A stretch of DNA of 32,613 nt from Acidobacteriota bacterium (GCA_023436715.1 JAEZIJ010000134.1:1-32613); one strand, 5' to 3'. Numbered from the stretch's first letter, positions 23,977 to 32,465 are shown. Translations and numbers: made by a program. Notes: a model not told the origin generated them from the letters alone.

Positions 23977-25517
23977 TCTGGAGGAATCGCTCGGATTGCG
24001 GCTGACGTTCCTGGCGCGCCACGTCGCTGGTACACCCGCCACCCCGCCTGGTCGTACAACAGCCGATACTCATCCGTCAGGCGGTTCTGGATGAAGCGGT
24101 AGAACTCAGGCTCACGCCGGCGGTAATCGGCGAACACCAGATCGTATTCCGCGCTCACTGCGATGTAATCCGGAGTCCGGCCGCTCAAATATCCTAGCCG
24201 CGCGTCATCCATCAGAGTTGGCGGGAACCCGAGCCCGAATCCCAGGCTCGCTGCGCCGATGACTGTCGAATCCGGCTTCATCGTCTGCCGCAGGAATTGA
24301 ACCACCGGCGCGTAACTGCTCGTGTATGTATCGATGCGGCAGCGAAAGGCCGTCCCACCCGCTCCTATCGTCACCAGCAATACGGCTACGCCGGCCGCGA
24401 ACCACGCGGGCAGCCTTCGCTTCACGACGCCGAGCCGCAGCCACAGGACAAGCAGCGCGGCGAAGAACGGAACGACATGCGGCAGGTAGTAATACGCCTT
24501 CTGCGCATCCAGAATCGAGAGCAGCAGAAAGTAAATGCCCAGCAGGTACATCAGCGCGCGGGACCCTTTGTTGCTTCGAATCTCCCTGCTCGAAACTGCG
24601 CCCATTACACCCGCGAAGTAGATCACGAGCACAATCGACTTCAACCAGATCGGTCCGTAGTTGCCCTCCGAATGCGGACCGAGTCCGAAGGCCACGAAGT
24701 ATCTGCTCGTGATCTCGCGGTAGATGCCGATCAGAGGCGCCGTCAAACCGCCCAGGCGGTTGTCCATTTTGGCATTCGTGCCGAACTGCGACGCGAAGCC
24801 CGCGGGGTCCTGCATGATGTACCATCCCCAGCCCGCGGCACCAACCAGGTACGGGGCCGCCGCGAGAGCGAGTGCAGCCGGGCGCAGCCGCCGCCGGTCG
24901 TAGTAAAGCATCAGGAACGCGATGCCGGCAAACGACAGGTAGCCGCCGACGGGGTGCGTGAGTCCGGCCGCGCAGACCAGCGCGTTGCCCGCCAGCATCG
25001 CCGCCCAGAACCGCCGCTCCCGCAATGCCAGGTACGCCGCCAGCCCGGAAAAGCCGAGCGCCGCGCTCATCACATCCATGCGCCCGGAACCTGCGCACAG
25101 CAGGACGTTGTAATCCACCGCCACCACTCCGGCCGTGAGGAGCGCAACAGTCTCGTCGCGCGAGACGGCCTTCATCACCATGTAGCACGCCGCGAGCAGC
25201 AAAAGGCCGAACGCCATCGAGAGCAGGCGCATCGCAGTCAGGCTGAAACCGAACACCTCGTACCACGCGGCCTGCGCGAGCATGTGCAGCGGCGGCATCC
25301 AGTACGTGTGCTCGTGGACGCCTTTCATGTAATCCCCATCGTCCAGAATCGGAGTGCCCATGGAGCCGTTGGTGATGAGGTTCAGTGCGGGGCTGGCGAA
25401 GTAGCCCTCGTCGGTGCGCGGCCTTTGCGTCACCGCGGCGGCCACGGTTACGCTCACGTAGGTAGCCACAACGAGAGCAACAAAAATGATGCGGTTGCGT
25501 ATCAAGTCCAGGCTCAT
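23604..25517 (-). CDS. GT-C fold membrane glycosyltransferase (ArnT/PMT-like), frame extended into the TPR gene
   Basis: Integral inner-membrane protein with many transmembrane helices, resembling GT39/GT83 enzymes that use polyprenyl-phosphate sugars. The first periplasmic loop carries RTDEGYF, with the acidic pair expected at the active site, and HEHTYWMPPLH. ATG at 25517 overlaps the upstream GT4 stop as ATGA. The recognisable protein ends near residue 490-500 (YDQAGWRVYQRR). No stop codon follows until 23604, so residues ~514-637 are read antisense through the TPR gene and become Ser/Arg/Ala-rich without domain character. Either the natural stop was lost, by mutation or sequence error, or the protein has an odd tail. 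The third gene of the glycan operon. Confidence 0.8.
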   Translation of the reverse strand: MSLDLIRNRIIFVALVVATYVSVTVAAAVTQRPRTDEGYFASPALNLITNGSMGTPILDDGDYMKGVHEHTYWMPPLHMLAQAAWYEVFGFSLTAMRLLSMAFGLLLLAACYMVMKAVSRDETVALLTAGVVAVDYNVLLCAGSGRMDVMSAALGFSGLAAYLALRERRFWAAMLAGNALVCAAGLTHPVGGYLSFAGIAFLMLYYDRRRLRPAALALAAAPYLVGAAGWGWYIMQDPAGFASQFGTNAKMDNRLGGLTAPLIGIYREITSRYFVAFGLGPHSEGNYGPIWLKSIVLVIYFAGVMGAVSSREIRSNKGSRALMYLLGIYFLLLSILDAQKAYYYLPHVVPFFAALLVLWLRLGVVKRRLPAWFAAGVAVLLVTIGAGGTAFRCRIDTYTSSYAPVVQFLRQTMKPDSTVIGAASLGFGLGFPPTLMDDARLGYLSGRTPDYIAVSAEYDLVFADYRRREPEFYRFIQNRLTDEYRLLYDQAGWRVYQRRGAPGTSAAIRAIPPDYFGACARASSNAFFSTAFLGSRRTASRNSAMPSVQWPRRRSATAKLVRIPTCSGSSFTASRYFSSACLRSPAFSSAAPSLFRRSAVKAAWLSRSISRSTSASFSLICLARSNWPSCRSAICRL

Positions 25518-26557
25518 TGCGTCAGCTCCCGATAAAGCTGGTATACGGCCTCCACGTTTTCCGTGAATGAATCCGGGGGCACTCCTTCTCCTCGCGGTCT
25601 GCCGTGTTCCAGGCATTCACTCACGGCCCGGCACAACGCGGCGGAGTCCGCGGACGGAATCAGCCGCACACCCTGCGGACGCATGCCGTTATCGGTTGCG
25701 ATCACCGGCGTCCCCAGGTGCAGCGCTTCGCGCACGGATACCGAATCGCCGTCGTAGAGCGTGGTGCGCAGCAGCGCATCCGCCGCGGCGATCGCGGCGA
25801 GAGTTCCCCGGTGCGGGACATCCCCGCACAGAAGGATGTGCCCGCTCCAGGGTTGCGCCGCGATCCGTCGCCGGAGTTCCGCTTCGAGGCTGCCGGCGCC
25901 GATCAGCACCAGCCCGGCGTCGGGAAACTGCTTGCGGATCGTTCCCAGCGCCTCGATCTGGAGCGGCAGGTCGTATTCGGGTTCGAGCAGCCCTACGCTC
26001 AGCAGCACCGGGTCGTGTTCGTCGCAAAACTCGCGCAGGCGCTCGGGCATCTCGTTCGGCGGCGGTGCGGCCGGCAGCGTGTGCGGAGCGATCATCCGAA
26101 CGCGCTCGCGCGGAACGCCGAAGCGCGCGAACATCTTCGCGATCTCGGGGTTTACGGCGATAATCCGGTCGAAACGCCGGAAGACGAAGCCGCGCAGCGT
26201 CCAAGGGCGCGCGCCGCGGCCGGCGGTCGAGGACGGGTAACCCCCTGAGTGGAACGTAAGCACCGCCTTGCTCCGCGGCATCGCACAACAAGCGAGGCTT
26301 AGCGCGAGCAGCCTCGGCGTCAGGTCGCCGCCGATATGCAGGTGGATCACATCCGGGCGAAGGCGAAGCAGCAACCAGAGTGTTTCGAACGCGCCTTTCG
26401 GGTGGAATACCGCCTCGCCCCGGCCCGTGCGGAAACGGTGGAGGTTGATCACCGCGCACTCGCCTCCGCGCGCGATGAGCAGATCGCGGATCGCCACCAG
26501 GTTGGTCTGCACTCCGCCGTGCGGCGGCGGGTACGGACCCAGGAGTACCACCCTCAT
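25514..26557 (-). CDS. GT4 family glycosyltransferase
   Basis: A 347-aa cytoplasmic GT-B glycosyltransferase of the group 1 (GT4) type, transferring a sugar from a nucleotide donor to a lipid-linked or glycan acceptor. The N-terminal domain begins VVLLGPYPPPHGGVQTNL, the typical Gly-rich acceptor loop. DVIHLH and FDRIIAVNPEIAKMF follow. The C-terminal donor domain has LLSVGLLEPEYDLPLQIEAL, HILLCGDVPH and the E-x7-E-like segment DGDSVSVREALHLGTPVIATDNG. ATG at 26557 overlaps the upstream stop (ATGA, 26554-26557), and its own stop overlaps the next start the same way. The donor sugar cannot be predicted. Confidence 0.92.
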   Translation of the reverse strand: MRVVLLGPYPPPHGGVQTNLVAIRDLLIARGGECAVINLHRFRTGRGEAVFHPKGAFETLWLLLRLRPDVIHLHIGGDLTPRLLALSLACCAMPRSKAVLTFHSGGYPSSTAGRGARPWTLRGFVFRRFDRIIAVNPEIAKMFARFGVPRERVRMIAPHTLPAAPPPNEMPERLREFCDEHDPVLLSVGLLEPEYDLPLQIEALGTIRKQFPDAGLVLIGAGSLEAELRRRIAAQPWSGHILLCGDVPHRGTLAAIAAADALLRTTLYDGDSVSVREALHLGTPVIATDNGMRPQGVRLIPSADSAALCRAVSECLEHGRPRGEGVPPDSFTENVEAVYQLYRELTQ

Positions 26558-28734
26558 GCCGTCGCGCTCACGCCCATTGCGCTTTCGATGTCGATCAGGA
26601 CAACCCGCTGCGTTCGCGCCGCCTCCAGCATCCTCAGGCATCCCACGGTCGCGCGAACGCCGTCGCGTACCGTGACTTCCGGCTCCCTTCCTCTCCGGAT
26701 GCCGTTGATGAACGCTTCCAGTTGCGCCGCGTATCCTTTCTCCGCCCAGAACCGCGAACGCGTCCTTGCGAGTTTGCCGTAGACCGCCAGCTTCTTGAAG
26801 TTTTCCGTCCAGGCGCCCAGGCCCTCCGCGAAAACTTCGACGCGCTCGCCCCCTGAGGTCTGGCTGCCTACCGTGCAGTAGGTCAGGTTGCCGACAGATC
26901 CGTCGGCGAAACGGAAGCTCGCCGCCAGGTTGTTCGCGCCAACCGGCTCCGGTTTTCCCGAGGGGAGGCTGAATGCCGCTACTTCCACCGGCTCGGATTC
27001 GAGCAGCCAGTACATGAGGTCCACGAAATGGCACGCCTCGCCGAGAATCGCGCCGCCAATCAGAGGGTCCGCCATCCAGTACGAGCCCGAGATGCCGGGC
27101 GAGTTGATGCGGCACTGAATCACCGCGGGGCCGGGGCGCTTGGAGAGCGCTCGCTTCAGCTCCTGGTAATACGGGGCAAAGCGCCGGTTGAAACCTACCG
27201 TGAGTTGTTTGCCGCTGTCCGCGGCTGCGCGGCTCACCGTACGGCACTCGTCTTCCGTCAGTGCCATCGGCTTCTCGACAAAGACGTGTTTGCCCGCACG
27301 CAGCGCCGCGGCTGCCTGCTTCGCGTGATGCTGGTTCCGGCTGGCGATGACGACCGCGTGGACAGCGGGGTCGGAGAGGACGGTTTCGTATTCAGATGTG
27401 CAGTACGCGGCCTGAAACCGCACGCCGTAGCTCTTGCCTCGCGCACCGCTCTCCGAGTACACCGCGTGCAGCGAAGCGTACGGAATCTTCTTCAGGTTGG
27501 GTAGATGCGCCCAGCGCGCCAGGTTGCCCGCGCCGGCCAGCGCGACCTTTACGCGGTCGGGCGGCGCGGTGGTGCCGATCTCGACCTTGCGCCGGCTCAC
27601 GAACGAAGTCTCCGGTGCCGCCGCTTCCGCCGCCGGGTAGCGCAGCAGGACCGCCAGAGCGGCCGAGCCGGGGTCGAACAGCGTGCCATAGGCCTTGGCC
27701 GCCTGTTCGAGCGGGAACCGGTGCGTGATCAGCGGCTCGAGTTGTATGCGCGAAGCCGCGGCCAGCCGTACGAACTCCTCCATGTTGCGCCGCTCGGTCC
27801 AGCGCACATAGGAGATCGGGTAGTCCCTGCCCTGCTTTTCGTACTCCGGGTCATAGCTGCCCGGCCCGTATGCGCGCGACATGAAGAGCTGGATTTCCTT
27901 CATGTACATCTCGCTCCACGGGAAGTTCAGGTTGACGGCGCCGACCACCACGATGCGCCCGCGGTCGCGGCACAGTTCCAGCGCCTGGCGCGCAGGGCCG
28001 TCGGACTTCGCCGCCGCCGCTACGATGACGCAATCCGCGCCGCGGCCGCCGGTAATGGAACGTACGGATTCAGTTGCCGCCGCGGCTTCGAAAGCGTAGT
28101 CCGCACCGAGTTTCCGTGCGAGCGCCGCGCGGTCCGGCTTGAGGTCCACGCCGGCGACGATGCCGCCCTGCACGCGCACAAGCTGCGCCACAAGCTGGCC
28201 GACCAGCCCGAGGCCGATCACGGCCACCACGTCGCCCACGCCGATCGAGGCGATCCGCGCCGCGTTCATGGCGATGCTGCCCAGGGTGGTGAAGCAGCCG
28301 TGCTCGCACGGAACTTCCGGCGGAAGCTTTACTACGAGGTTCCGCCCCGCGCAAACGGTCTCCGAATGTCCGGTGTATTCCCCTCCGTAGGCGACCATCT
28401 CGCCCGTGTTCAACTCCGTGATCATCGGGTCCTTCCCAACGAGCACGCCCGCGCCCGAGTATCCCAGTTCGGCGAACTCGCTAAACTTTGCCCTGACCTC
28501 GGAAAGCGTGCGCGCAGGTCCCGCGACCTTCATCACGCGCCAGATTTTTTCGAGATGGGATGGGTTCCCGGCGACTTCCCTCAGCACGCCTTCCTGATGG
28601 ATGCTAGCCATCTCCGTCCCGCTGCTGATGAGCGAATAGGCCGGCCGGATGAGGACGTGCTGCGGCCGGATGACGGGATCCGGCACCTCTTCGACGACGA
28701 TGTCCTTGAGCCCCTTCCGCAGGACTTGTCTCAA
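26554..28734 (-). CDS. Bi-domain oxidoreductase: zinc-type dehydrogenase fused to Gfo/Idh/MocA domain
   Basis: A 726-aa fusion. Residues 1-~365 form a medium-chain alcohol-dehydrogenase-like domain with Rossmann motif VIGLGLVG (172-179); the classical zinc-ligand pattern is not obvious. Residues ~394-726 form a Gfo/Idh/MocA NAD(P)-dependent sugar oxidoreductase with ALAGAGNLA (398-406) and the family's EKPMA (487-491). This fusion is known from polysaccharide and LPS loci, where it is presumed to modify a nucleotide sugar. Start is TTG at 28734, supported by GGGAGG 7 nt upstream and the family-typical beginning RQVLRKGLKDIVVEEVP. First gene of a three-gene operon with two glycosyltransferases. 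Confidence 0.9.
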   Translation of the reverse strand: MRQVLRKGLKDIVVEEVPDPVIRPQHVLIRPAYSLISSGTEMASIHQEGVLREVAGNPSHLEKIWRVMKVAGPARTLSEVRAKFSEFAELGYSGAGVLVGKDPMITELNTGEMVAYGGEYTGHSETVCAGRNLVVKLPPEVPCEHGCFTTLGSIAMNAARIASIGVGDVVAVIGLGLVGQLVAQLVRVQGGIVAGVDLKPDRAALARKLGADYAFEAAAATESVRSITGGRGADCVIVAAAAKSDGPARQALELCRDRGRIVVVGAVNLNFPWSEMYMKEIQLFMSRAYGPGSYDPEYEKQGRDYPISYVRWTERRNMEEFVRLAAASRIQLEPLITHRFPLEQAAKAYGTLFDPGSAALAVLLRYPAAEAAAPETSFVSRRKVEIGTTAPPDRVKVALAGAGNLARWAHLPNLKKIPYASLHAVYSESGARGKSYGVRFQAAYCTSEYETVLSDPAVHAVVIASRNQHHAKQAAAALRAGKHVFVEKPMALTEDECRTVSRAAADSGKQLTVGFNRRFAPYYQELKRALSKRPGPAVIQCRINSPGISGSYWMADPLIGGAILGEACHFVDLMYWLLESEPVEVAAFSLPSGKPEPVGANNLAASFRFADGSVGNLTYCTVGSQTSGGERVEVFAEGLGAWTENFKKLAVYGKLARTRSRFWAEKGYAAQLEAFINGIRRGREPEVTVRDGVRATVGCLRMLEAARTQRVVLIDIESAMGVSATA

Positions 28735-28870
28735 GCGGAACCCTCCCAGATCGGGTGCGCCCGAATGAGTAATTTTTAACCTTGTGCTTCAATCATATCG
28801 GAACGCTGTCCTGAGCGGCAATAGCGGGGTCCTGGCGACGCCCCGGGTCACCGAGCGACTGGCGAGCGAT

Positions 28871-28899
28871 TTGACACCAGAGGCGAAGTCTTGGAGAAT
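28871..28899 (+). promoter_or_regulatory. Putative promoter of tRNA-Leu
   Basis: TTGACA (28871-28876), 17-bp spacer, GAGAAT (28894-28899). The predicted start site is about 16 nt before the mature tRNA. Confidence 0.5.
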
Positions 28900-28921
28900 A
28901 AGTCTTAGCCATCCAACACGT

Positions 28922-29008
28922 GCGGATGTGGCGGAATTGGCAGACGCGCATGGTTCAGGTCCATGTTCCCGCAAGGGAGTGGGGGTTCAAGTCCCTTCAT
29001 CCGCACCA
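28922..29008 (+). tRNA. tRNA-Leu (anticodon CAG)
   Basis: An 87-nt class II tRNA. The acceptor stem GCGGATG pairs perfectly with CATCCGC (28998-29004), followed by discriminator A and encoded CCA. The anticodon stem CATGG/CCATG encloses loop TTCAGGT with anticodon CAG, reading CUG. The long variable arm TTCCCGCAAGGGAG and a normal T-arm (GGGGGTTCAAGTCCC) are present. Confidence 0.97.
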
Positions 29009-29074
29009 AATTTCCTTCTGAGTCGTAGAGACCGCGCTCTGATTCACTCTGATTTGAGCTATGCTGTTTCAGAC

Positions 29075-29722
29075 ATGCGGGACCTGCAGCGCGCGCCCAA
29101 ACCCTACCTGGTCGGAATAGCCGGACCGTCGGGTTCGGGCAAGACAGAACTCTCCCGCCGGCTTGCCGCCATGCTGCCGGCGCAAATCGTCTCCATCGAT
29201 TCCTACTATCGCGACCTCCCTGAACTGCCGTTTGAAGAGCGGGCGCTCTCGAATTTCGACTCGCCCGAAATGATCGATCACGACTTACTGGCTCGGCACC
29301 TGAACCTGATCGCGGCGGGCCGCCAGGTCGAAATGCCGGTCTATGATTTTGCGCGGCACGCCCGTGAGGAGAAAACGCACCGCTTGCGTCCGCGGGAATT
29401 CGTCATCGTCGAAGGTTTATTCGCGCTTTACTGGAAGGACATCCGGGACCTGTTCGGGACGAAGGTCTTCGTCGCAACGGAAGACCAGGTGTGCTTTGAA
29501 CGCCGGCTGGAGCGCGACGTGCGCGAACGCGGGCGGTCCGAGGAATCGGTTCTGCTCCAGTACGCCACCACGGTTCGTCCCATGGCGTCGCGCTACGTGC
29601 TGCCATCGCGCGCGCATGCGGACGTGGTGGCGAGCGGTACCGACGCGCTGGCGCGCTCGGCCGCGGCGGTGCTGGCCCATATCGAAGCCGCGCTCCAGAT
29701 CCAATCCGGCATGCGCCGGTAA
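29075..29722 (+). CDS. udk: Uridine-kinase-like P-loop NTPase
   Basis: A 215-aa member of the uridine kinase/phosphoribulokinase family, expected to phosphorylate uridine or cytidine in nucleoside salvage. The P-loop is GPSGSGKT (17-24), followed by SIDSYYRDLPELPFEER and NFDSPEMIDHDLL, the typical Udk nucleoside-binding region. YDFARHAR and VIVEGLFALYW precede the LID segment CFERRLERDVRERGRS with its Arg cluster. I start it at ATG 29075 (RDLQRAPKPYLVGIAG). The frame is open further upstream, but only through the tRNA gene. A TATGCT hexamer lies 9 nt before the ATG, and no Shine-Dalgarno sequence is seen. It could act on another substrate, since Udk-like enzymes are broad. Confidence 0.88.
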   Translation: MRDLQRAPKPYLVGIAGPSGSGKTELSRRLAAMLPAQIVSIDSYYRDLPELPFEERALSNFDSPEMIDHDLLARHLNLIAAGRQVEMPVYDFARHAREEKTHRLRPREFVIVEGLFALYWKDIRDLFGTKVFVATEDQVCFERRLERDVRERGRSEESVLLQYATTVRPMASRYVLPSRAHADVVASGTDALARSAAAVLAHIEAALQIQSGMRR

Positions 29723-29860
29723 GCGGCCGCGTGTTTTGCCGCGCCGGCACGCCCCCGGTGCGCACCCCGCAGCGCAACAGCCGCCTCGCGGAGCGCGCAT
29801 GTTTCCGGGGCCGCCACCGCCGGATCAAGGCCTGCCCAACCATGACCCGGCGCGGAACGG

Positions 29861-30040
29861 TTACTCGCAGTCCTCGTCAATCAAGGTCTGGATGTATATC
29901 ATTTGCACCAGACGCTGATCCTGATTCGGATCGCACGCCGAAAGTCTCGCAAGTGGAAGGTAGCGGAACTTCAGGACGATGCCGTCCGCATCTTCTTCGG
30001 TTATCTGATAGTTTTTGAGTCCGATCGCTGCACCAGCCAT
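29861..30040 (-). CDS. 59-aa protein of unknown function
   Basis: Short acidic protein, not recognised. It begins MAGAAIGLKNYQITEEDADG, has a central YLPLARLSACDPNQDQ and ends in a helix-like, acidic LVQMIYIQTLIDEDCE with two Cys overall. Support for a real gene: ATG at 30040 has AGAGG 8 nt upstream, and a TATACT -10 with a weak TTAAGA -35 lies upstream at 30061-30088 (minus). The protein composition is also balanced, not the Arg/Ala/Pro-rich type of antisense frames here. It is convergent with the uridine-kinase gene across 138 bp, in which I see no terminator. No homology claim is made. Confidence 0.6.
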   Translation of the reverse strand: MAGAAIGLKNYQITEEDADGIVLKFRYLPLARLSACDPNQDQRLVQMIYIQTLIDEDCE

Positions 30041-30060
30041 GGGTTGTTCCTCTGCTCAGG

Positions 30061-30088
30061 AGTATAACGTACAATGAAAAAGTCTTAA
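30061..30088 (-). promoter_or_regulatory. Putative promoter of the 59-aa gene
   Basis: TTAAGA, 16-bp spacer, TATACT on the minus strand. It sits in an AT-rich patch (30061-30115) unusual for this window. Confidence 0.45.
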
Positions 30089-30170
30089 TTGGCTTAATAT
30101 ATTAAAACTGAATGTGTGAATTGCAGAATACGCTCCCGTGAGGAATGAACCTGCAAGGGAAGGGCTTAGC

Positions 30171-30205
30171 AAAAAAATGGCGACCGGGAACAGGTCCCGA
30201 TCGCC
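30171..30205 (-). terminator. Rho-independent terminator of the thiolase/reductase operon
   Basis: On the minus strand an 11-bp stem GGCGATCGGGA / TCCCGGTCGCC (one G-T wobble) with loop CCTGT, then A and seven T residues. It lies about 40 bp after the reductase stop. Confidence 0.88.
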
Positions 30206-30245
30206 GCCGGAGAGACAATCAGTCCAGACTGCCGCAAACGCTGCG

Positions 30246-31016
30246 TCAACCCATGTAAATGCCGCCATTGACGCTGAGTTGCTGCCCGGTGATATAGTCG
30301 CCGTCCGCAGCAAGGAATACCACTGCCTTGGCCACATCCTCGGGCATGGCGAACCGGCCCAGAGGGATTCGCTCCTTGATCTGGTCGAGGATGTTGGCCG
30401 GAATCTTTTCCAGCATCTCGGTCGAGGTGAAGCCCGGCGCGACCGTGTTCGCCGTGATGTTGTATCGCGCCATCTCAAGCGCAAGCGCCTTGGTGAATGA
30501 GGCAACGCTGGCCTTGCCGGCCGGCTCCGCTGCGTGACCGAACCTACCGGCCTGGCCTACCAGCGAACTGATATTGATAATGCGGCCGAATTTCTGGTCC
30601 ATCATCGACGGCAGCGCCGCGTTCGTGCAGTTGTACGTTCCGTTCACGTTGACGTTGATGATGTCCGCCCAGTCGTCGTCCGCCATCTTCCGAAGCGATT
30701 TGTCGCGCGTGATTCCGGCGTTGTTCACAAGAATGTCGATCCTGCCCCAGTGGTCAAGAACCTTGCGAACAGCTTCGCGAGCTTCCGTTTTTTTGGCGAC
30801 GTCGCCCTGCACCAGCAGTGCATCCGACCCCATTTCCGTAATCTGTTTAGCGAGCGATTCTGCCTCGTCCTTGCTGACGCGGTAGTTCAGCGCCACTGCC
30901 GCGCCGCGGCGAGCCAGTTCCAGGGCGATCGCCCGTCCGATTCCGCGCGAAGCGCCGGTAACGAGGGCGACCTTTCCCCGCAGGTTTCCCGCGCTGGCCT
31001 TGCTCCCAGAATTCAT
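30246..31016 (-). CDS. FabG/PhaB-like short-chain dehydrogenase with Glu at the catalytic Tyr position
   Basis: A 256-aa SDR-family protein placed like an acetoacetyl-CoA reductase after a thiolase. The cofactor motif TGASRGIG (20-27), NNAG (98-101) and the NVNVNGT region are normal. Ser151 (NISSLVG) and Lys168 are at the correct spacing, but the YxxxK tyrosine is Glu164 in HAAEPAGKAS. The codon is GAG and the reading frame around it is intact. Classical SDR catalysis needs this Tyr, so the enzyme may be inactive, use a different mechanism or bind rather than reduce. The C-terminus (GQQLSVNGGIYMG) is PhaB/FabG-like. ATG at 31016 is preferred: AAGGAG lies about 7 nt upstream, inside a possible 7-residue extension from 31037. 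Confidence 0.88.
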   Translation of the reverse strand: MNSGSKASAGNLRGKVALVTGASRGIGRAIALELARRGAAVALNYRVSKDEAESLAKQITEMGSDALLVQGDVAKKTEAREAVRKVLDHWGRIDILVNNAGITRDKSLRKMADDDWADIINVNVNGTYNCTNAALPSMMDQKFGRIINISSLVGQAGRFGHAAEPAGKASVASFTKALALEMARYNITANTVAPGFTSTEMLEKIPANILDQIKERIPLGRFAMPEDVAKAVVFLAADGDYITGQQLSVNGGIYMG

Positions 31017-31054
31017 ACTCCTCTCCTTGTTGTTCATCCCGGTCCTTCCCCTTC

Positions 31055-32248
31055 TCAGTTCCTGAGCCCCTCAAACATCGCGGCGATGCCCTGGCCCCCG
31101 CCGATGCACATGGTCACGAGCGCGTAGCGGCCTCCGGTCCGGTGCAGTTCGTAGAGCGCCTTCACAGTAAGAAGGGCGCCTGTCGCTCCGATTGGATGGC
31201 CGAGCGCGATCGCGCCGCCGTTCGGATTCGTGCGGTCTTCCGGCAGTCGAAGTTCGCGCATCACCGCCAGAGCCTGTGCCGCAAAGGCCTCGTTGGCCTC
31301 GATCACCGAAATGTCGTCCAGTCTGATCCCGGTCTTGCCCAGGAGATTCCGCACCGCGGGCACCGGCCCGATTCCCATGAGTTGAGGATCGACGCCCGCG
31401 AACGCGTATCCCACCAGCCGGGCCATCGGCTTCAGCCCTCGTTCCGCAGCCGCCTTGCTGTCCATTAAGACCAGCGCGGCAGCCCCGTCGTTCAACCCCG
31501 AGGCGTTGCCTGCCGTGACTGTACCGTTCTTGTCGAAAGCCGGCCTCAGCTTCGCCAGGTTCTCCATCGTGGCGTCGGCGCGCGGGTGCTCGTCCGTGTT
31601 GAAGACGGTGGTCCCGGCTTTGCTCTTGAGCTCAATGGGGACGATCTGTTCTTCGAACCGGCAATGCTTGATCGCCTCGACCGCACGCCGGTTGCTCTCG
31701 ACGGCGAATGCGTCCTGGTCCTTCCGGCCGATGTTGAACTTTTTCGCTACGTTTTCCGCCGTCACTCCCATGTGGACATTGCCGAACGGATCGGTCAAAG
31801 CCCCCACCACGGCATCGATCGCCGCACCGTCGCTCATCCGCTGGCCCCAGCGAAGTGCCGGGAGCCAGTACTGGCCGCGGCTCATGGACTCGGCTCCGCC
31901 GGCTACGGCTATGCCGGCATCCCCGAGCATGATCATCTGGGCGGCCGACACGATTGCCTGCATCCCACTCCCGCAGAGGCGATTCACCGTAAGTGCCGGT
32001 GTCTCTACCGGGATCCCGGCGTCCACCGCTGCGACGCGGGATACGTACATGTCGCGTGTGTCGGTGTGGATGACGTTGCCCATCGTGACGTGCCCCACCT
32101 CTCTCGGTTCGATGCCGGCCCGCCTGACGGCTTCCCGGATGGCGATCGCCCCCAGTTCGGTCGGGGGTTTGTCCTTCAGCGAACCACCATACTTGCCAAT
32201 CGCCGTTCGCACCGCGCTGGCGACAACGACTTCTCTGTCACTCACCAT
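31055..32248 (-). CDS. Acetyl-CoA C-acetyltransferase (PhaA/AtoB-type thiolase)
   Basis: A 397-aa thiolase that joins two acetyl-CoA to acetoacetyl-CoA or cleaves 3-ketoacyl-CoA. The active-site residues are all present: Cys92 in NRLCGSGMQAI, His351 in ALGHPIGATG and Cys381 in MCIGGGQG. The GNASGLNDGAAA and EANEAFAAQ segments match the family. ATG at 32248 has GAGGAGG just upstream, and a strong promoter lies about 80 bp away. The reductase-like gene starts 38 nt downstream, giving a phaAB-like order. No PHA synthase gene is in the window, so the pathway could equally be ketone-body or short-chain acyl-CoA metabolism. Confidence 0.94.
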   Translation of the reverse strand: MVSDREVVVASAVRTAIGKYGGSLKDKPPTELGAIAIREAVRRAGIEPREVGHVTMGNVIHTDTRDMYVSRVAAVDAGIPVETPALTVNRLCGSGMQAIVSAAQMIMLGDAGIAVAGGAESMSRGQYWLPALRWGQRMSDGAAIDAVVGALTDPFGNVHMGVTAENVAKKFNIGRKDQDAFAVESNRRAVEAIKHCRFEEQIVPIELKSKAGTTVFNTDEHPRADATMENLAKLRPAFDKNGTVTAGNASGLNDGAAALVLMDSKAAAERGLKPMARLVGYAFAGVDPQLMGIGPVPAVRNLLGKTGIRLDDISVIEANEAFAAQALAVMRELRLPEDRTNPNGGAIALGHPIGATGALLTVKALYELHRTGGRYALVTMCIGGGQGIAAMFEGLRN

Positions 32249-32329
32249 GAACCTCCTCGGCGTAGATCACGTCCTGGCGACTTCGTAAATGACCGTGCGG
32301 AGCCGTAGATTAAGAAACTTCCACCTGCG

Positions 32330-32358
32330 ATTATACTCACGGTAAGTACTACTGCCAA
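32330..32358 (-). promoter_or_regulatory. Sigma70 promoter of the thiolase operon
   Basis: On the minus strand TTGGCA (32358-32353), 17-bp spacer and a perfect TATAAT (32335-32330). It is the best housekeeping promoter in the window, with a leader of about 75 nt. Confidence 0.75.
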
Positions 32359-32388
32359 GCAGATTAATGTAGGAATCTAAAGCAAAAG

Positions 32389-32400
32389 GAGTTTAAACTC
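32389..32400. promoter_or_regulatory. 12-bp palindrome upstream of the thiolase promoter
   Basis: Perfect palindrome GAGTTTAAACTC, 31 bp upstream of the -35. A possible dimeric regulator site; nothing more can be said. Confidence 0.25.
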
Positions 32401-32465
32401 TGAATGCTAGAGGAAGCCTTTCGTTTTCATGGGAATACGCACAGGACGCGCAGGGTGGAGCCGGT

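Noticed and set aside
26558..27247. N-terminal extension of the GT4 frame
   Set aside because: It overlaps the bi-domain oxidoreductase gene on the same strand in another frame; the ATGA start at 26557 gives the standard GT4 beginning.
29037..29054. Direct repeat CTCTGATT upstream of the uridine-kinase gene
   Set aside because: Only 8 bp, two copies, not placed relative to a clear promoter; may be chance.
28784..29074. N-terminal extension of the uridine-kinase frame
   Set aside because: It reads straight through the tRNA-Leu gene; the kinase starts naturally at 29075.
31986..32000. CCGTAAGTGCC resembling the 11-bp operator unit
   Set aside because: Single copy inside the thiolase coding sequence with no tandem partner; expected by chance.
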